A DNA stretch of 64,000 nt from NCBI GenBank assembly GCA_050747245.1, contig JBOGNO010000004.1, positions 124,001 to 188,000 on the forward strand, in the 5' to 3' direction. Shown piece by piece: positions 1 through 7,922 of the stretch. Positions within the stretch are counted from its first letter, which is position 1. Every line of letters begins with the position of its first letter. This DNA comes from JBOGNO01 sp050747245. GTDB lineage: Bacteria; Acidobacteriota; Terriglobia; Acidiferrales; UBA7541. Both the position numbers and the translations under genes were made by a program. The notes beneath the pieces were generated by a model. The model made no database searches. It saw only the letters and a program-made list of their open reading frames with translations, and was not told the DNA's origin.

Positions 1-228
1 TCCGAGGATGACACCGCCAAGTGCGGGAGAAGCGACGCAGTCCACGTGCAGCCCGTGGAACTCCTCGGCGAGAGCGCGGCCGAGCTTCTCCGCGATAGGC
101 GGATGCTGCAAAACCAGGGCGCACTGAATATAGCTGGAGCTGTGGCGACCGCTCGAAAGCTCGAAATGGCCGTTTCGGATGGCGCCGACATCTTCGAGCA
201 TCCTGACGATATCGGCCTGCGAAATCAT
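1..228 (-). CDS. pyrE: Orotate phosphoribosyltransferase, N-terminal part (cut by window edge)
   Basis: The open frame has no stop before the window edge and gives 76 residues from an ATG at 228. The start MISQADIVRMLEDVGAI is followed by GHFELSSGRHSSSYIQC and later SPALGGVILG, which match the N-terminal strand and the start of the PRPP-binding region of PyrE. The enzyme joins orotate to PRPP to make OMP in pyrimidine synthesis, in the cytoplasm. It is transcribed away from the TolC-like gene, so about 310 bases of divergent control region lie between them. The family is usually about 190-210 residues, so roughly the first third is visible. The family call is firm; everything beyond the edge is unknown. 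Confidence 0.88.
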   Translation of the reverse strand, partial: MISQADIVRMLEDVGAIRNGHFELSSGRHSSSYIQCALVLQHPPIAEKLGRALAEEFHGLHVDCVASPALGGVILG

Positions 229-304
229 ACGACCGTCCCAGGTACCACGGGTCCACTAGCGCGCGCCAAATGAACTCGAGGTAATTTAGGGCGGCAGACG
301 TGCG

Positions 305-334
305 TTGTCAACCAAACGAAGGAGATGCTAAAGT
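305..334 (+). promoter_or_regulatory. Candidate sigma-70 promoter before the efflux gene leader
   Basis: TTGTCA at 305-310 and TAAAGT at 329-334 are 18 bases apart. Transcription from here would begin close to 341, just at the foot of the hairpin at 342-380, leaving a leader of about 200 bases before the TolC-type gene. A second possible -35, TTGACC at 469-474, has only weak -10 partners. Prediction by eye only. Confidence 0.35.
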
Positions 335-341
335 TACAGGT

Positions 342-380
342 CTGTCCGGATGCGAACTTGAAGTGTTCGCAAGCGGACAG
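342..380. promoter_or_regulatory. Strong imperfect hairpin in the pyrE/efflux divergent region
   Basis: CTGTCCG (342-348) pairs with CGGACAG (374-380), and TGCGAAC (351-357) pairs with GTTCGCA (365-371). The two stems are separated by a 2x2 internal loop (GA opposite AG), and the apical loop is 7 bases. The 14 paired positions make this the strongest fold in the 310-base divergent region. No T-tract follows, so it is not an ordinary terminator. It could be a leader RNA structure or a palindromic operator. The rest of the region (229-538) holds nothing else I recognise beyond the GAGAGGA ribosome site at 524-530. Confidence 0.5.
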
Positions 381-538
381 TGGAAGCACTGTCTCCCGGC
401 TTTGTGCGTCTAATTTCAAGCGAGTACGGATGGTTACGGGCTTGCTGCATAAAACAGCTTGAAACAATTTGACCGCGACGCACGTTTCAATGATTTGGGG
501 TTAGCGCAACTCTAAGTATTCACGAGAGGACCGAAAAC

Positions 539-2581
539 ATGATGGAAAGGCTAACGCGTTCAGCCACAGCTGTGTTTCTGGCGATTCTCATGGTGGGAGC
601 GCCAGTGATGGGGCAATCACAGCAGGATCAGCAACGGTCAAGGACGACAACTTATGACCCTGTGAAGGCGCAGCAAGCGAGCACGGATCAGAGCCAGATC
701 CCTCCCGCGCCGCAAGCCTTCAAATTCCCGGCGGGTCAATACTTCGGCCGGGGGCCCCTTCCCTTTCCCAACCCACTGCGCCAATTGCTTCCGGTCAAGG
801 TGGATCAGGCGGTGCTGACCAATTCGCCGAAAATCGACCAGCTCATTAAAGACGGAAAGATGTATCTATCGATTGACGACGCCATCTCGCTGGCTCTAGA
901 GAACAACCTCGATATCGGAGTGCAAAGATACGGGCCGTGGATCGCCCAGACAGACTTGCTCCGAGCGATGGGCGGCGGCGCCATCCGCGGATCCTCGGGG
1001 ACGGGAACTGCGACGGCATTGGGATCCATCGCCAGCGCCTCCTTCGATCCGGTGATCAACACGAGCTTGAACTGGTCGCGGGCTTCCATTCCGGTCAACA
1101 ATCCGTTCATTTCCGGCACGGGGGTGGCGACACTCTCGGCGCTGACCAACCAGACAGCTCAGGCGAACGTGGACTACACGCAAGGATTTCACACCGGAAC
1201 TTCGATCGCTCTGGGGCTGGACAACACGAGGTCCTCAACAACCTCACCTGCGTCTCTCTTCAATCCAGCCGTCCAATCGGTCATGTTCATTAACGTGCAG
1301 CAGCAGCTCCTGAACGGATTCGGGCTGTTGCCCAACACGCGGTTCATTATCGAAGCAAAGTATGAGCAAGAGGTCGCGAAGCTGGCGTTCTCCGGCCAGG
1401 TGATTACGAGCGTGACGGCCGTCGAAAATAACTACTGGGAGCTGGTTTTTTCGCGCCAAAACGTGCAGGTAGAGGAGTCTGCAGTGGCCGCGGACGAAAA
1501 ACTCTACGAGGACAACAAGAAACAGCTGGAGATCGGAACGATGGCACCCCTCGATGTGGTGACGGCGCAATCCCAGCTCGCCAGTGACCAGCAAGCGCTG
1601 ATTGTCGCGCAAACGACGCAACTGCAGCAGCAGACCAATTTGCTCAATCTCCTTACGCGGAACCCCATGTCGGCGGATCTTCTGGACGTCGAACTTGTTC
1701 CAACCACGCCGGTATTCGCGCCGGAACAGACGGAAAACATGAGCCTCACAGACGCCGTCAAGGAAGCGTGGCAGAAGCGCGTGGAAGTTTTGGAGGCAGA
1801 GTACAACTTAAAGACCGCGGGCGTAGAAGTGAAGGCAACGAAGAACGCGCTCCTCCCTGTGCTGACGCTCTTCGGGCAGTATTCCGCTCAGGGTCTGGCG
1901 GGTAATTCGACGAGCAGTGTTTCCACGCCCACAGGGACGTTTACAGCAAATTTGAATAGTCCCGTGGTGGATAAGAACGGCAATCCAATTGGGCAGCAGT
2001 TTGTGGGAATCCCGGTTTTTACTACCACGGTCACAAAGGCGCAAGGAGGGCTGGGAGGATCGCTCAGCCAGATTTTCAACAGTAATTTCCCGACTTATTC
2101 GATTGGGCTGAACCTGAGCTTTCCTGTGCGCAACCGCGCGGCGCAGGCGGACAGCGCCCGGGCTCTGCTCGATGAGCGCCAGGCGGAGACACAGTTCCGG
2201 CAGCTCGAGAATACCGTGGCCGTGGACGTTCGTAACGCTCAAATTACGCTGAAACAGGACCGCATCCGGGTCGATGCAGCCGTGAAGGCACGGGAACTGG
2301 CGGAACAGACGCTGGACGCCGAGCAGAAGAAATACCAACTGGGCGCTTCGACAGTGTACAACGTCATTTTGAAACAACGCGACTTGACTACCGCGCGTGG
2401 AAATGAAATCCGCGCCAAAGCCGACCTGGTGGAGGCGCGTGTGTCATTCGACCGAGCCATGGGCCGCACGCTGGACGTGAACAACATCAGCATGGCCGAT
2501 GCGAGAACTGGAAAAATTTCCAAGGTGCCGAACATTCCCGGAACGGTCAGCGGCAGCATAGAGAACGGAGGAACGCAATAA
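539..2581 (+). CDS. TolC-family outer-membrane efflux protein
   Basis: The 680-residue protein starts with a signal peptide (hydrophobic core about residues 12-24, cleavage near VMG-Q). Two outer-membrane-efflux repeats follow, seen as long amphipathic stretches around residues 110-400 and 410-660, the second containing ALLDERQAETQFRQLE and LDAEQKKYQLGAST, typical of TolC-like barrels. A Gly/Thr-rich insert lies near 455-520. The likely role is the outer-membrane channel of a tripartite exporter or secretion system; no RND pump or adaptor gene is in view, so the substrate is unknown. The ATG at 539 is preceded by GAGAGGA at a good distance; a second ATG at 542 is possible. A strong terminator follows directly, so it appears monocistronic. 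Confidence 0.85.
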   Translation: MMERLTRSATAVFLAILMVGAPVMGQSQQDQQRSRTTTYDPVKAQQASTDQSQIPPAPQAFKFPAGQYFGRGPLPFPNPLRQLLPVKVDQAVLTNSPKIDQLIKDGKMYLSIDDAISLALENNLDIGVQRYGPWIAQTDLLRAMGGGAIRGSSGTGTATALGSIASASFDPVINTSLNWSRASIPVNNPFISGTGVATLSALTNQTAQANVDYTQGFHTGTSIALGLDNTRSSTTSPASLFNPAVQSVMFINVQQQLLNGFGLLPNTRFIIEAKYEQEVAKLAFSGQVITSVTAVENNYWELVFSRQNVQVEESAVAADEKLYEDNKKQLEIGTMAPLDVVTAQSQLASDQQALIVAQTTQLQQQTNLLNLLTRNPMSADLLDVELVPTTPVFAPEQTENMSLTDAVKEAWQKRVEVLEAEYNLKTAGVEVKATKNALLPVLTLFGQYSAQGLAGNSTSSVSTPTGTFTANLNSPVVDKNGNPIGQQFVGIPVFTTTVTKAQGGLGGSLSQIFNSNFPTYSIGLNLSFPVRNRAAQADSARALLDERQAETQFRQLENTVAVDVRNAQITLKQDRIRVDAAVKARELAEQTLDAEQKKYQLGASTVYNVILKQRDLTTARGNEIRAKADLVEARVSFDRAMGRTLDVNNISMADARTGKISKVPNIPGTVSGSIENGGTQ

Positions 2582-2605
2582 AATCATTTTGGTTGTGAAT
2601 CCGGT

Positions 2606-2658
2606 GCGCCTCGCTTTTGTCGCAGAGCCGTGACAAACGCGAGGCGCTTCTACTTTTT
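2606..2658 (+). terminator. Rho-independent terminator of the efflux gene
   Basis: GCGCCTCGC at 2606-2614 pairs perfectly with GCGAGGCGC at 2639-2647. The stem continues inward (TTTTGTC against GACAAAC, one mismatch) around a 10-base loop, and is followed by a T-rich run, TTCTACTTTTTC. It lies 25 bases after the stop of the TolC-type gene. Its position argues against any start of the next gene upstream of about 2660. Confidence 0.82.
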
Positions 2659-2764
2659 CGAGCACGGGCTCCCTTGTAGCCTTCCGCTCCTTGGCCTAAA
2701 ATGGAACAAGAACGACCGCTATTTGCGTGATGAAGCGCGAAAGGGCGCGCTGGGAGACTTCCCG

Positions 2765-4486
2765 ATGAGCCAGAAGACGAAGGGCCGCGCCATGACACCG
2801 GAACAGATCGCAGCGGAAGCGAAAACACCTCGGGCCACCTCTGCCGCCGAGCGCGATTGGGAGGAGCAGGTGCTCCAGCCAGCGCTCGAAAAATCGCCAG
2901 AGCGCGCTGCGGAATTCACCACCGTCTCGAGCTACCCAATCCGCCGACTGTACACGCCTGCGGACCTCGCCGGATGGAAAGCGGAAGAGGATTTGGGAGT
3001 CCCGGGACAGCCTCCCTACACACGTGGGATTCACGCGACGATGTACCGGGGGCGGCTGTGGACGATGCGGCAATTCGCCGGATTTGGAACCGCGGAGGAC
3101 ACCAATCAGCGATTTCGGTATCTGCTTTCGCAGGGTCAATCGGGACTTTCCGTAGCCTTCGATCTCCCAACGCTGATGGGCTACGATTCCGATCACGCCC
3201 TCTCAGAAGGCGAAGTGGGCAAGTGCGGCGTCGCCATCAGCTCGCTCGCCGATATGGAAGTGCTGTTCGACCAGATACCGCTGGGCGGAGTCACGACGTC
3301 CATGACCATCAATTCGCCGGCGGCGGTAGTTTGGGCGATGTATCTAGCGGTCGCGGAAAAACAGCACGCCGACTGGAAGACGCTCGGCGGCACGCTGCAA
3401 AACGACATTCTGAAGGAATACATCGCACAAAAGGAATACATCTATCCCCCTGAGCCTTCGATGCGATTGGTGATCGACACATTTGAATTTGGCACGAAAT
3501 TCACGCCGAAATTCAATCCGATTTCGATTAGCGGCTACCACATCCGCGAGGCCGGTTCGACGGCAATTCAGGAGCTGGCGTTCACGCTGCGGGATGGAAT
3601 CGAATATGTGGAATGGGGCATTCGCCGCGGACTGGCCGTGGACGATTTCGTGCCGCGCCTTTCATTCTTCTTCAACGCTCACAGCGATTTCTTCGAGGAA
3701 ATCGCAAAATACCGCGCGGCACGGCGCATCTGGCACAAAACCATGCGCGACCGATTCGGCGCGAAGAGCCCGCGCTCGTGGGCGCTGCGATTTCACACCC
3801 AGACGGCCGGCTGCTCGCTGACGGCGCAACAGCCTTACAACAATGTGGTGCGCACGGCGCTGCAGGCGTTGGCGGCCGTGCTCGGCGGGACACAATCGCT
3901 GCACACGAATTCACTCGACGAAGCGTGGGCGCTGCCGACCGAGTTTGCCGCGACGCTGGCGCTGCGCACACAGCAAATCATCGCGAATGAAAGCGGCGTG
4001 ACGAACACGGCGGATCCGCTGGGCGGGTCGTATTACGTCGAGTCGCTGACTAACGAGGTGGAACGCGGCGCATGGGACTATATCGAGAAGATTGACGCCC
4101 TGGGAGGCATGGTGGCGGCGGTGGAGCGGGCTTACCCGCAGCGCGAAATCGCCGAGGCTGCTTACCGTTATCAGCTCGCCGTGGACGCCAAGGAAAAAAT
4201 CATCGTCGGCGTGAATGAATATGTCGCGGAAGAGAAACCGATCGACACTCTCCAGATTGATGAGAGTGTCGCAGAGCGGCAAGCCGCGCGGCTGAGAAAA
4301 TTGCGCGCGGATCGCTCCGGCGAAGAAGTCGAACGGCGATTGAAGGCTCTGCGCAAAGCAGCGCAAGGAAAGGAAAACCTCATGCCCTTCATCTTTGAAG
4401 CCGTGAAGGCTTATGCCACGCTCGGCGAAATCTGCGACTCGATGCGAGAGGTTTTCGGCGTGTACGAAGAGGTTGCCATCACTTGA
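2765..4486 (+). CDS. icmA: B12-dependent acyl-CoA mutase large subunit, isobutyryl-CoA mutase type
   Basis: This 573-residue catalytic subunit of a split mutase would normally be labelled methylmalonyl-CoA mutase. It has the family's TIM-barrel motifs (TMYRGRLWTMRQF, SMTINSPAA, GYHIREAG, FHTQTAG, LGGTQSLHTNS). The two substrate-selecting positions are Phe104 (MRQFAGF) and Gln222 (EYIAQKEY), 118 residues apart. In methylmalonyl-CoA mutase these are Tyr89 and Arg207, also 118 apart; in isobutyryl-CoA mutase they are Phe and Gln. I therefore infer interconversion of isobutyryl-CoA and n-butyryl-CoA (or a related acyl-CoA), which suits valine breakdown. The B12 domain is on the separate downstream gene. 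The ATG at 2765 has GGGAG 8 bases upstream; earlier in-frame starts fall in the terminator. No MeaB-type chaperone is in view. Confidence 0.85.
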   Translation: MSQKTKGRAMTPEQIAAEAKTPRATSAAERDWEEQVLQPALEKSPERAAEFTTVSSYPIRRLYTPADLAGWKAEEDLGVPGQPPYTRGIHATMYRGRLWTMRQFAGFGTAEDTNQRFRYLLSQGQSGLSVAFDLPTLMGYDSDHALSEGEVGKCGVAISSLADMEVLFDQIPLGGVTTSMTINSPAAVVWAMYLAVAEKQHADWKTLGGTLQNDILKEYIAQKEYIYPPEPSMRLVIDTFEFGTKFTPKFNPISISGYHIREAGSTAIQELAFTLRDGIEYVEWGIRRGLAVDDFVPRLSFFFNAHSDFFEEIAKYRAARRIWHKTMRDRFGAKSPRSWALRFHTQTAGCSLTAQQPYNNVVRTALQALAAVLGGTQSLHTNSLDEAWALPTEFAATLALRTQQIIANESGVTNTADPLGGSYYVESLTNEVERGAWDYIEKIDALGGMVAAVERAYPQREIAEAAYRYQLAVDAKEKIIVGVNEYVAEEKPIDTLQIDESVAERQAARLRKLRADRSGEEVERRLKALRKAAQGKENLMPFIFEAVKAYATLGEICDSMREVFGVYEEVAIT

Positions 4487-4519
4487 AGTCGCAGCGCAAT
4501 TCATTTACTTGCAAAGAAA

Positions 4520-4621
4520 AATCTGGTGCTCGTGAATCACGGCGCGGGACACCGGCTCTTCATGGATCAAGCTGACCACTTCAACGCACTTCTCGATGAA
4601 TTTCTCCAGTCGCTAAAGTAA
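4520..4621 (+). pseudogene. C-terminal remnant of an alpha/beta hydrolase
   Basis: The frame from 4520 to the TAA at 4619-4621 reads NLVLVNHGAGHRLFMDQ, then a helix ending in LLDEFLQSLK. This is the usual last strand, catalytic-histidine loop (GAGH) and final helix of alpha/beta hydrolases. No nucleophile elbow or N-terminal body exists upstream, because the mutase large subunit ends only 33 bases earlier. It looks like the stump of a hydrolase gene deleted between the two mutase subunits. Short match, but the motif order is characteristic. Confidence 0.5.
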
Positions 4622-4687
4622 CGGCCCAGTCTGTGGTGCGCATTCCGCTTCCGCTTCCTTGAGGAATTGAAGTATCCTTCTTGGCCG

Positions 4688-5101
4688 ATGCGCGATAAAA
4701 AGATCCGCGTCTTGATTGCCAAGCCGGGGTTGGACGGGCATGACCGCGGCGCAAAGATCATTGCGCGGGCGCTGCGCGACGCCGGAATGGAAGTGATTTA
4801 TACAGGTTTGCGTCAAACGCCCGAAATGATCGCCTCAGCGGCGGCGCAGGAGGACGTGGATGTAATCGGACTCTCGATTCTTTCCGGCGCACATAACACG
4901 CTCGCCCCGCGACTAATGGAGTTGCTCCGCGAGAAGGGCATGGGAGATGTTACCGTCATCATCGGAGGCATCATTCCCGAAGGCGACATCGCCGCACTCA
5001 AGAAGGACGGCATCGCCGAAATTTTTCTCCCGGGCACTTCCACGCAGTTGATCGTGGACTTCATCCGCCAGAAATTCCCCGCGGTGGCGGACGGAAGCTG
5101 A
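4688..5101 (+). CDS. icmB: B12-binding small subunit of the acyl-CoA mutase
   Basis: The protein has 137 residues from the ATG at 4688. It is a stand-alone cobalamin-binding domain with the signature KPGLDGHDRGAKIIA, that is DxHxxG with the cobalt-ligating histidine. It also has GLSILSGAH and a GG turn (VIIGGIIPEGDI), as in the C-terminal domain of methylmalonyl- and isobutyryl-CoA mutases. It should pair with the large subunit encoded 200 bases upstream. A TTG at 4667 directly after GAGGA is an alternative start; the ATG leaves only a short N-terminal arm before the conserved KIRVL strand. The gap between the subunits contains a hydrolase remnant, so the pair was probably separated by a later insertion and deletion. 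Confidence 0.88.
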   Translation: MRDKKIRVLIAKPGLDGHDRGAKIIARALRDAGMEVIYTGLRQTPEMIASAAAQEDVDVIGLSILSGAHNTLAPRLMELLREKGMGDVTVIIGGIIPEGDIAALKKDGIAEIFLPGTSTQLIVDFIRQKFPAVADGS

Positions 5102-5108
5102 CTGCACG

Positions 5109-5720
5109 TTGGACGATTCCTCGCTCACATCTTTGATAGAACACCGGCGCGAAGATGGAATCGCACTTCTTCAACTTGCCAATCCTGCTGGTTATCCGCG
5201 CCTCGACCTCGCAACAGTCAAAGCATTACGCGACCAGATTGCGATTCTACGATCCCTCTCGGAGATTCGAGGCATCGTCATTACCGGAACGGAAAAAGCG
5301 TTCGCCGTCGGTGCGGAGATCAGTGAACTTATGTCGCTCTCAGCGATCGAGGCGCGAATGTTCTCCGAGCTGGGCCAGAGTGTGATGCGTTCCATCGAGC
5401 GTTTTCCACGGCCGGTTGTCGCCGCGATTCGCGGCTATTGCTTGGGCGGAGGATTGGACCTCGCGCTTGCCTGCCATGCGCGGATCGCGACGGAGGATGT
5501 TGTTTTCGCGCATCCGGGCGGCTCGCTAGGAATTCTCACGGGCTGGGGAGGGACGGTTCGGCTACCTCGCCTTATCGGCCGGGCCCGGGCGATGGAACTC
5601 TTCGTGACGGGCCGCAATGTTGAAGCACAAGAGGCACTTTCTATCTCGCTCATAGAGAAAATAGCTTCTTTCGACAAGGCCATCGAAACAGCGGATGCGT
5701 GGGCGAAAAATCTGGCGTAA
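5109..5720 (+). CDS. Enoyl-CoA hydratase/isomerase family protein, C-terminally short
   Basis: A crotonase-fold protein of 203 residues begins 7 bases after the mutase small subunit, from a TTG. Oxyanion-hole regions are visible (KAFAVGAEISEL and RGYCLGGGLDLALACHARIA), followed by FAHPGGSLGILTGWGGT and RLPRLIGRARAMELFVTG. Family members normally run to about 255-265 residues; this one stops after AWAKNLA and lacks the last helices that complete the trimer and active site. It may act on the mutase product or may be a decaying gene. A fragment of a related hydratase lies 600 bases downstream. The start lacks a good ribosome site. Family certain, activity uncertain. Confidence 0.7.
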   Translation: MDDSSLTSLIEHRREDGIALLQLANPAGYPRLDLATVKALRDQIAILRSLSEIRGIVITGTEKAFAVGAEISELMSLSAIEARMFSELGQSVMRSIERFPRPVVAAIRGYCLGGGLDLALACHARIATEDVVFAHPGGSLGILTGWGGTVRLPRLIGRARAMELFVTGRNVEAQEALSISLIEKIASFDKAIETADAWAKNLA

Positions 5721-5742
5721 TCTGTTCACCTGGACTGCGAGA

Positions 5743-6231
5743 CTAAGGCTTCTGGCCTCCGGGGAAAAAGCGCGGATCGGGATTGGGCGTGGGGCCCGGC
5801 AACGGAATGGGCTCCGCACGCCCGGCGACGTCCACTTCGAGCGTTTCGAACGTCCAACGGTTCGCGCTCTTTTTTGCCTCGACGATAATGTCGCCATGCC
5901 CCCGGGCTCCCGTAATCGGAATGCTTAGGCTCGCGTTTCCCCCCGGACCGCTCAAATTAATTTGGCCTGAGATAAACCACCCAACGTGAAGGGGAGATCC
6001 GACGCGCTCCGCCACCTCTGACGATTCTCGCGCCCTTTGCACAGCAAACTGATAGGGATACGAAGAACGAAACATGGAGCTCACGAGCCAAAGCACAACG
6101 AAAGCAAACATCATAGCGCAAAGAATCAGCCCCCCAATGACAGTGGGGATAAACCATCTCCAATTCCGACGAAACCAGGTATTCGGAGATTGCGGCGAGT
6201 ACGCAGTCGGGAAGTTGGAGGGAGAGTTCAT
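5743..6231 (-). CDS. Coa1/Tim21-like membrane protein
   Basis: The 162-residue protein has a proline-rich cytoplasmic N-terminus, one strong transmembrane helix (about residues 28-52, IPTVIGGLILCAMMFAF) and an outside domain with VGSPLHVGWFISGQI and ARGHGDIIVEAKKS. This arrangement matches the cytochrome-oxidase-assembly (Coa1) family found in many bacteria with unknown substrates. The tail is proline-rich (PIPLPGPTPNPDP). It lies antisense to its neighbours, between a truncated hydratase and a hydratase fragment, so it may have arrived by insertion. No cytochrome oxidase genes are in view, so a role in oxidase assembly is not shown here. Confidence 0.6.
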   Translation of the reverse strand: MNSPSNFPTAYSPQSPNTWFRRNWRWFIPTVIGGLILCAMMFAFVVLWLVSSMFRSSYPYQFAVQRARESSEVAERVGSPLHVGWFISGQINLSGPGGNASLSIPITGARGHGDIIVEAKKSANRWTFETLEVDVAGRAEPIPLPGPTPNPDPRFFPGGQKP

Positions 6232-6314
6232 TGGCGCCTCAAATCTGACCCTGCTTAGTACATTAATCTAATTTCGACGGCAACCGAACAATTTGCGTGG
6301 ACATCGGCGAGCGG

Positions 6315-6440
6315 GGCCGCCTCATCGGCCGCGCTCGGGCGCTTGAAATCTTTTCCACCGGCCGCACAATTTCGGCCGCCGAAGCGCATGAATGGGGGCT
6401 CGTGCGGCGAATTGTGGCCGCCGAAAATCTCCTTGCGCAA
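6315..6440 (+). pseudogene. Fragment of an enoyl-CoA hydratase
   Basis: The frame reads GRLIGRARALEIFSTGRTIS, then AAEAHEWGLVRRIVAAENLL. This is the segment after the active site of crotonase-family enzymes and is clearly related to residues about 155-190 of the truncated hydratase upstream. No start, no N-terminal half and no C-terminal helices exist around it, and it runs straight into the stop of the antisense VOC gene. It is best read as a dead paralogue. Confidence 0.6.
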
Positions 6441-6442
6441 AG

Positions 6443-6856
6443 CTACTCCGAAATATCCTGCCCGAAGCAGAGCCGGTAGCCGTCAAGATCCTCAAGTTCA
6501 ATTTCGAGCGTGTCGTAAAAAGTCTTTTCAGGACCACGCAGAATCTTTGCGCCTCTGGATTCGAATTCCTTGGCAAGTTCGGCCGAATCACGCACCCAGA
6601 AATAAGCATCCCAGGCGTCATCGCCGATCAGCGTGCGATTCGGAGCTGGATTGTTGCCGCCCTGTATGGCAACGAGATCAATTTCCACACTGTCGCGTGC
6701 CAGAATTACGAAGCAAGGCGGTTCACCCCAATAGCGATCGAAACTGAATCCCAGGACATCGCGGAAGTGTTCGGCAGACTTGATGATATCGCGAACCGCG
6801 AACACAGGCACAGCCATGCGCAGTTGTTTCAATTCTGTGTGAGTCGAGGTCGCCAT
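6443..6856 (-). CDS. VOC (glyoxalase/bleomycin-resistance) family protein
   Basis: A 137-residue protein of the vicinal-oxygen-chelate fold: two beta-alpha-beta-beta-beta halves, the first around AVPVFAVRDIIKSAEHFRDV and the second around DAYFWVRDSAELAKEFESRG, ending DLDGYRLCFGQ. The set resembles small glyoxalase/bleomycin-binding proteins. It lacks the usual N-terminal signature of methylmalonyl-CoA epimerase, which would have been an attractive reading beside a mutase. Substrate unknown. The start is a clear ATG following GGAGG-like sequence on the minus strand. Confidence 0.75.
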   Translation of the reverse strand: MATSTHTELKQLRMAVPVFAVRDIIKSAEHFRDVLGFSFDRYWGEPPCFVILARDSVEIDLVAIQGGNNPAPNRTLIGDDAWDAYFWVRDSAELAKEFESRGAKILRGPEKTFYDTLEIELEDLDGYRLCFGQDISE

Positions 6857-6942
6857 CCATACCTCCCAGCACTGAAAACGCGAGAGAGCGCGATTCTACT
6901 ACGGCAATATCTGCGCGTGAATTGACATGTGACCCTGTCACT

Positions 6943-7752
6943 TCAGAATTCGCGTGTGAACTTTGCCCGCGTGTAGATGACTTCGAAACCCAAGCGCTCG
7001 ATATTGCGCTGCGAAATGCTTGCGGGCCGCGTGAGGCAATAGACCAACTTGCATCCGCCCTGCACTGCTCTCTGCAGTCGCGTGCAAATGAGTGATGTCT
7101 GCACGCCCCGTCCGCGAAACTCCGGGAGCGTCGATGCGCCGTAGAGTGCGGCCAGACCCTTCCTGATTCCCATTGCAGCGCCGCCCGCCGGCTTGTCATC
7201 CACACGCGCGAGAAAGCACTGGGAGTCCTTCTTCGCAGTGAAGAGTTGCATAACTTCCAGCAACTCAGGCGGGACGGGGAAATGCTCCGCAAAGCCTCGC
7301 GTCACCGTTTGCGCCCAAAGGGCACCCTCTTCAGGAGCAATGGCGTGAATTTCGACGCACGGAGAGTTCCCTGAAAACAAATCTCCATTACGTAAAGGTC
7401 GGACGAGTACGTTTGTGAATTCGGTGACGCGATAGCCGCGCTTGCCGAGAATTCCAACAAGTGAATCGTCCGCTAGGGGGCACAGCTCGATATTCACCGC
7501 GCTTCCGCGACTGCGAAAAAATTCCTCCAGTTGCTCGACCTCCTCGGCCGTTACTGGACCAGAGAGCGCCAGCCCGATTGCCTGCGTCAACGGCGAATCC
7601 TTGCCTGCATAGGTTGCAATTCCACCCATGATCTTCAGCGTCGAGACCCTCGAAGCCCAGCTCTGCTCGCCGGGATCATCCGGGCTGAATGTCGCAGCCA
7701 GCGATTCGGATTTTTCGATTCGCCGCGCCAATTCCAGATCGGCAAATTGCAT
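6943..7752 (-). CDS. GNAT-family N-acetyltransferase
   Basis: The protein has 269 residues from the ATG at 7752; a TTG at 7788 would add 12. The C-terminal half carries the acetyl-CoA-binding motif as GASTLPEFRGRGVQTSLI, where RGRGVQ is the pyrophosphate loop. A late strand then reads KLVYCLTRPASISQRNIERLGFEV, typical of GNAT enzymes acting on small molecules. The N-terminal half is a second, degenerate GNAT-like domain (AVNIELCPLADDSLVGILG). Acceptor unknown. It stands alone on the minus strand with divergent space of about 170 bases to the SnoaL-like gene. Confidence 0.75.
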   Translation of the reverse strand: MQFADLELARRIEKSESLAATFSPDDPGEQSWASRVSTLKIMGGIATYAGKDSPLTQAIGLALSGPVTAEEVEQLEEFFRSRGSAVNIELCPLADDSLVGILGKRGYRVTEFTNVLVRPLRNGDLFSGNSPCVEIHAIAPEEGALWAQTVTRGFAEHFPVPPELLEVMQLFTAKKDSQCFLARVDDKPAGGAAMGIRKGLAALYGASTLPEFRGRGVQTSLICTRLQRAVQGGCKLVYCLTRPASISQRNIERLGFEVIYTRAKFTREF

Positions 7753-7922
7753 TTTCGGCGTCCTCTTGAGAATGTTCAGCGTCCGCAACTACGACCCACA
7801 GCGGTGATTTTAAGCACAGTGTCCAGCCCGACTTAGTAGCATGAGTTGGAGGACGCCCCCGTTTCTTTTATTCGAACTAAAGCGAGTCAGGTTAAAATCC
7901 GTTCGCAATCTAAGAGGGAACA

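Noticed and set aside
46..273. A plus-strand open frame at the window start
   Set aside because: The minus strand here encodes an unmistakable PyrE N-terminus.
6443..6856. Reading the VOC protein as methylmalonyl-CoA epimerase to go with the mutase
   Set aside because: The epimerase N-terminal signature is missing, and the mutase itself has isobutyryl-type residues.
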